From Phycisphaeraceae bacterium (GTDB lineage Bacteria; Planctomycetota; Phycisphaerae; Phycisphaerales; Phycisphaeraceae), in contig JADZET010000010.1 in NCBI GenBank assembly GCA_020850375.1, forward strand, positions 1-13,077: a stretch of 13,077 bases of DNA, read 5' to 3'. Below the pieces are notes generated by a model that did no database searches, was not told the DNA's origin, and worked only from the letters and a program-made list of their open reading frames with translations. Below are positions 11,577 through 13,077 of the stretch, one piece after another. The position numbers and the translations under genes were made by a program. Within the stretch, counting starts at the first letter, position 1. Every line of letters starts with the position of its first letter.

Positions 11577-13077
11577 ATGAGCGCTTCAACGACCACTACC
11601 ACCGGGGCCGGCCGCAGTCCGGCGGCCCTGGGCACCCCCACGAGCCAGTACATCGGCATGACCGGGGCGCAGGTCTTCCACGACATGATGCGGCAGCACG
11701 GGGTCAAGCACATCTTCGGCTACCCCGGCGGGGCGATCCTGCCGGTGTTCGACGCGATCTATGAGTCGCCGCACTTCCAGTTCATCCTCACCCGCCACGA
11801 GCAGGGCGCCGGGCACATGGCCGAGGGGTATGCCCGGGCGTCGGGGAAGGTCGGCGTGGTGCTGGTGACCTCCGGGCCGGGGGCGACGAACACCGTCACG
11901 CCCCTGCAGGACGCGCTGATGGACGGCACGCCGATCATCGTCTTCTGCGGGCAGGTGGCGACGAGCGCCATCGGGACCGACGCCTTCCAGGAGGCGGACG
12001 TGACGGGGATCACACGGCCGTGCACGAAGTGGAACGTGCTGGTCAAGGACGTGCGCGATCTGCCTCGCCGGATCAATGAGGCCTTCCACATCGCCACGAC
12101 GGGCCGGCCCGGGCCGGTGGTGGTGGACATGCCCAAGGACATGACGGCCTCGGTCCTGCGTGAGGCGGTGATCGACCAGCCGCACCTGCCGGGGTACGAC
12201 ATCCGCGAACAGGGAACGTCCAGCGAGATCCACCGGGCGGCGGAGATGATCAACCGGGCGGAGCGGCCGGTGCTGTACGTGGGGCAGGGCGTGATCCTGG
12301 CCGGGGCGGTGGACGCGCTGCGCCGTTGTGCGGCCGAGGCCAACATCCCCGTGACCACGACGCTGCTGGGATTAGGCGCGTTCGACGAGACGTCGCCGCT
12401 GTCGCTGCACATGCTGGGGATGCACGGCTCGGCGTACTCCAACTGGGCGATGGATCAGGCTGACTGCATCATCGCCGTGGGGGCCCGCTTCGACGACCGC
12501 GTGACGGGCAATCCGAAGAAGTTCGCCAAGGGCGCCCGGGAGGCTGAGCGTCTGGGCACGGGCGGGATCATCCATTTCGACATCTCGCCCGAGCAGATCA
12601 ACAAGGCGGTGGGCGTGACGCTGGGCATCGAGGGCGACGCGCGGAAGAACCTGGAATTGCTGCTGCCGCTGCTCGAGCATCGGCCCCGGAAGGAATGGCT
12701 GGAAAGAATCGCGGGCTGGAAGGCCAAGCACCCGTTCCGGTACAAGGACGACGCGAGGGAATTCCACCTCAAGCCGCAGGCGGTGATCGAGGAGCTCTAT
12801 CGCCAGACGCGGGGCGAGGCGCTGATCACCACCGGGGTGGGTCAGCACCAGATGTGGGCGGCGCAGTTCTACCGCTTCCGGTACCCGCGTCAGTGGGTGA
12901 CGTCCGGCGGGTTAGGCACGATGGGCTACGGCGTGCCGGCGTCGATCGGCGCCAAGCTGGCCCGGCCGGACATGCCGGTGATCAACATCGACGGCGACGG
13001 GTCGTTCTGCATGACGGCCATGGAGATGACCACGGCGGCGCAGTACGGGATCAAGGCCAAGACCATCATCCTCAACA
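11577..13077 (+). CDS. ilvB: Acetolactate synthase large (catalytic) subunit, 3' end outside the window
   Basis: The visible 500 residues cover most of the enzyme that joins two pyruvates, or pyruvate and 2-oxobutyrate, in the first common step of valine, leucine and isoleucine synthesis. The N-terminal thiamine-diphosphate domain begins at 28 with 'MTGAQVFHDMMRQHGVKHIFGYPGG' split across 28-52, and has catalytic E75 in R-H-E-Q-G-A. The central FAD/regulatory domain covers about 215-375 (VLYVGQGV, DCIIAVGARFDDRVTG). The C-terminal domain has G-Q-H-Q-M-W and G473-D474-G475, the start of the GDG-(n)-NN cofactor motif; the window ends at its first N (500). About 25 Thr/Ser/Gly-rich residues precede the usual start and look like an added tail. 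The ATG is chosen for AAAAGG 7 bases upstream; an in-frame stop at 11514 rules out much longer forms. The small subunit, if linked, lies to the right. Confidence 0.95.
   Translation, partial: MSASTTTTTGAGRSPAALGTPTSQYIGMTGAQVFHDMMRQHGVKHIFGYPGGAILPVFDAIYESPHFQFILTRHEQGAGHMAEGYARASGKVGVVLVTSGPGATNTVTPLQDALMDGTPIIVFCGQVATSAIGTDAFQEADVTGITRPCTKWNVLVKDVRDLPRRINEAFHIATTGRPGPVVVDMPKDMTASVLREAVIDQPHLPGYDIREQGTSSEIHRAAEMINRAERPVLYVGQGVILAGAVDALRRCAAEANIPVTTTLLGLGAFDETSPLSLHMLGMHGSAYSNWAMDQADCIIAVGARFDDRVTGNPKKFAKGAREAERLGTGGIIHFDISPEQINKAVGVTLGIEGDARKNLELLLPLLEHRPRKEWLERIAGWKAKHPFRYKDDAREFHLKPQAVIEELYRQTRGEALITTGVGQHQMWAAQFYRFRYPRQWVTSGGLGTMGYGVPASIGAKLARPDMPVINIDGDGSFCMTAMEMTTAAQYGIKAKTIILN

Noticed and set aside
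1..13077. CRISPR array, tRNA, rRNA, integron sites or transposon ends
   Set aside because: No regularly spaced repeats, tRNA-like T-arm sequence, rRNA segments, transposase or integrase motifs were seen on either strand.

Overview
The window is high-GC bacterial chromosome with short intergenic gaps and a mix of housekeeping and accessory genes. The C-terminal style of the ABC ATPase at the left edge, the GH78 enzyme, and several small proteins of no familiar family suggest a Planctomycetota genome, perhaps of the Phycisphaerae. That assignment is inferred from gene character; no rRNA or other marker is present. No tRNA, rRNA, CRISPR array, insertion sequence or plasmid/phage hallmark gene was seen.

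Layout, left to right. (1) 1-164 is the end of an ABC transporter ATPase gene (+), cut by the window edge. (2) 282-779 (+) encodes a one-helix membrane protein, and 798-1025 (-) a DUF4926 protein; the two converge in a lower-GC patch. (3) 1249-3651 (+) is a complete GH78 alpha-L-rhamnosidase-type glycoside hydrolase gene. Its upstream region holds a LacI-type operator-like dyad and a strong hairpin. (4) 3690-5042 (-) is a MacB/FtsX-type ABC permease that converges on the glycosidase gene. (5) 5140-5442 (+) is a small soluble protein. (6) 5464-6765 (-) is RmuC, with a -10-like hexamer placed so that its mRNA could be leaderless. (7) 6880-7317 (-) is a disordered small protein, and 7599-8294 (+) a 231-residue protein I do not recognise whose perfect Shine-Dalgarno lies in a small hairpin; they are divergent. 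(8) 8317-9222 (-) is methylthioadenosine phosphorylase (mtnP), from a GTG start. (9) 9622-10116 (+) and 10195-11229 (+) are two adjacent kinases, one a P-loop small-molecule kinase and the other an APH-fold phosphotransferase. (10) 11577 to the right edge (+) is the acetolactate synthase large subunit (ilvB), preceded by a 347-base structured leader and cut just before its thiamine-diphosphate motif ends.

Few of these genes form obvious operons: strands alternate and most genes seem to have their own promoters. The likely co-functioning unit is the kinase pair. Central metabolism is represented by ilvB (branched-chain amino acids) and mtnP (methionine/adenine salvage), DNA maintenance by rmuC, carbohydrate use by the GH78 enzyme, and envelope transport by the ABC parts.

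The points most worth a second look are the two-kinase cassette, the LacI-like operator before the GH78 gene, the ribosome-site hairpin before the unknown 231-residue protein, the apparently leaderless rmuC, and the ilvB leader, where two overlapping base-paired arms bracket a 28-codon reading frame. Nothing in the window proves a new system; these are hypotheses read directly from the bases.
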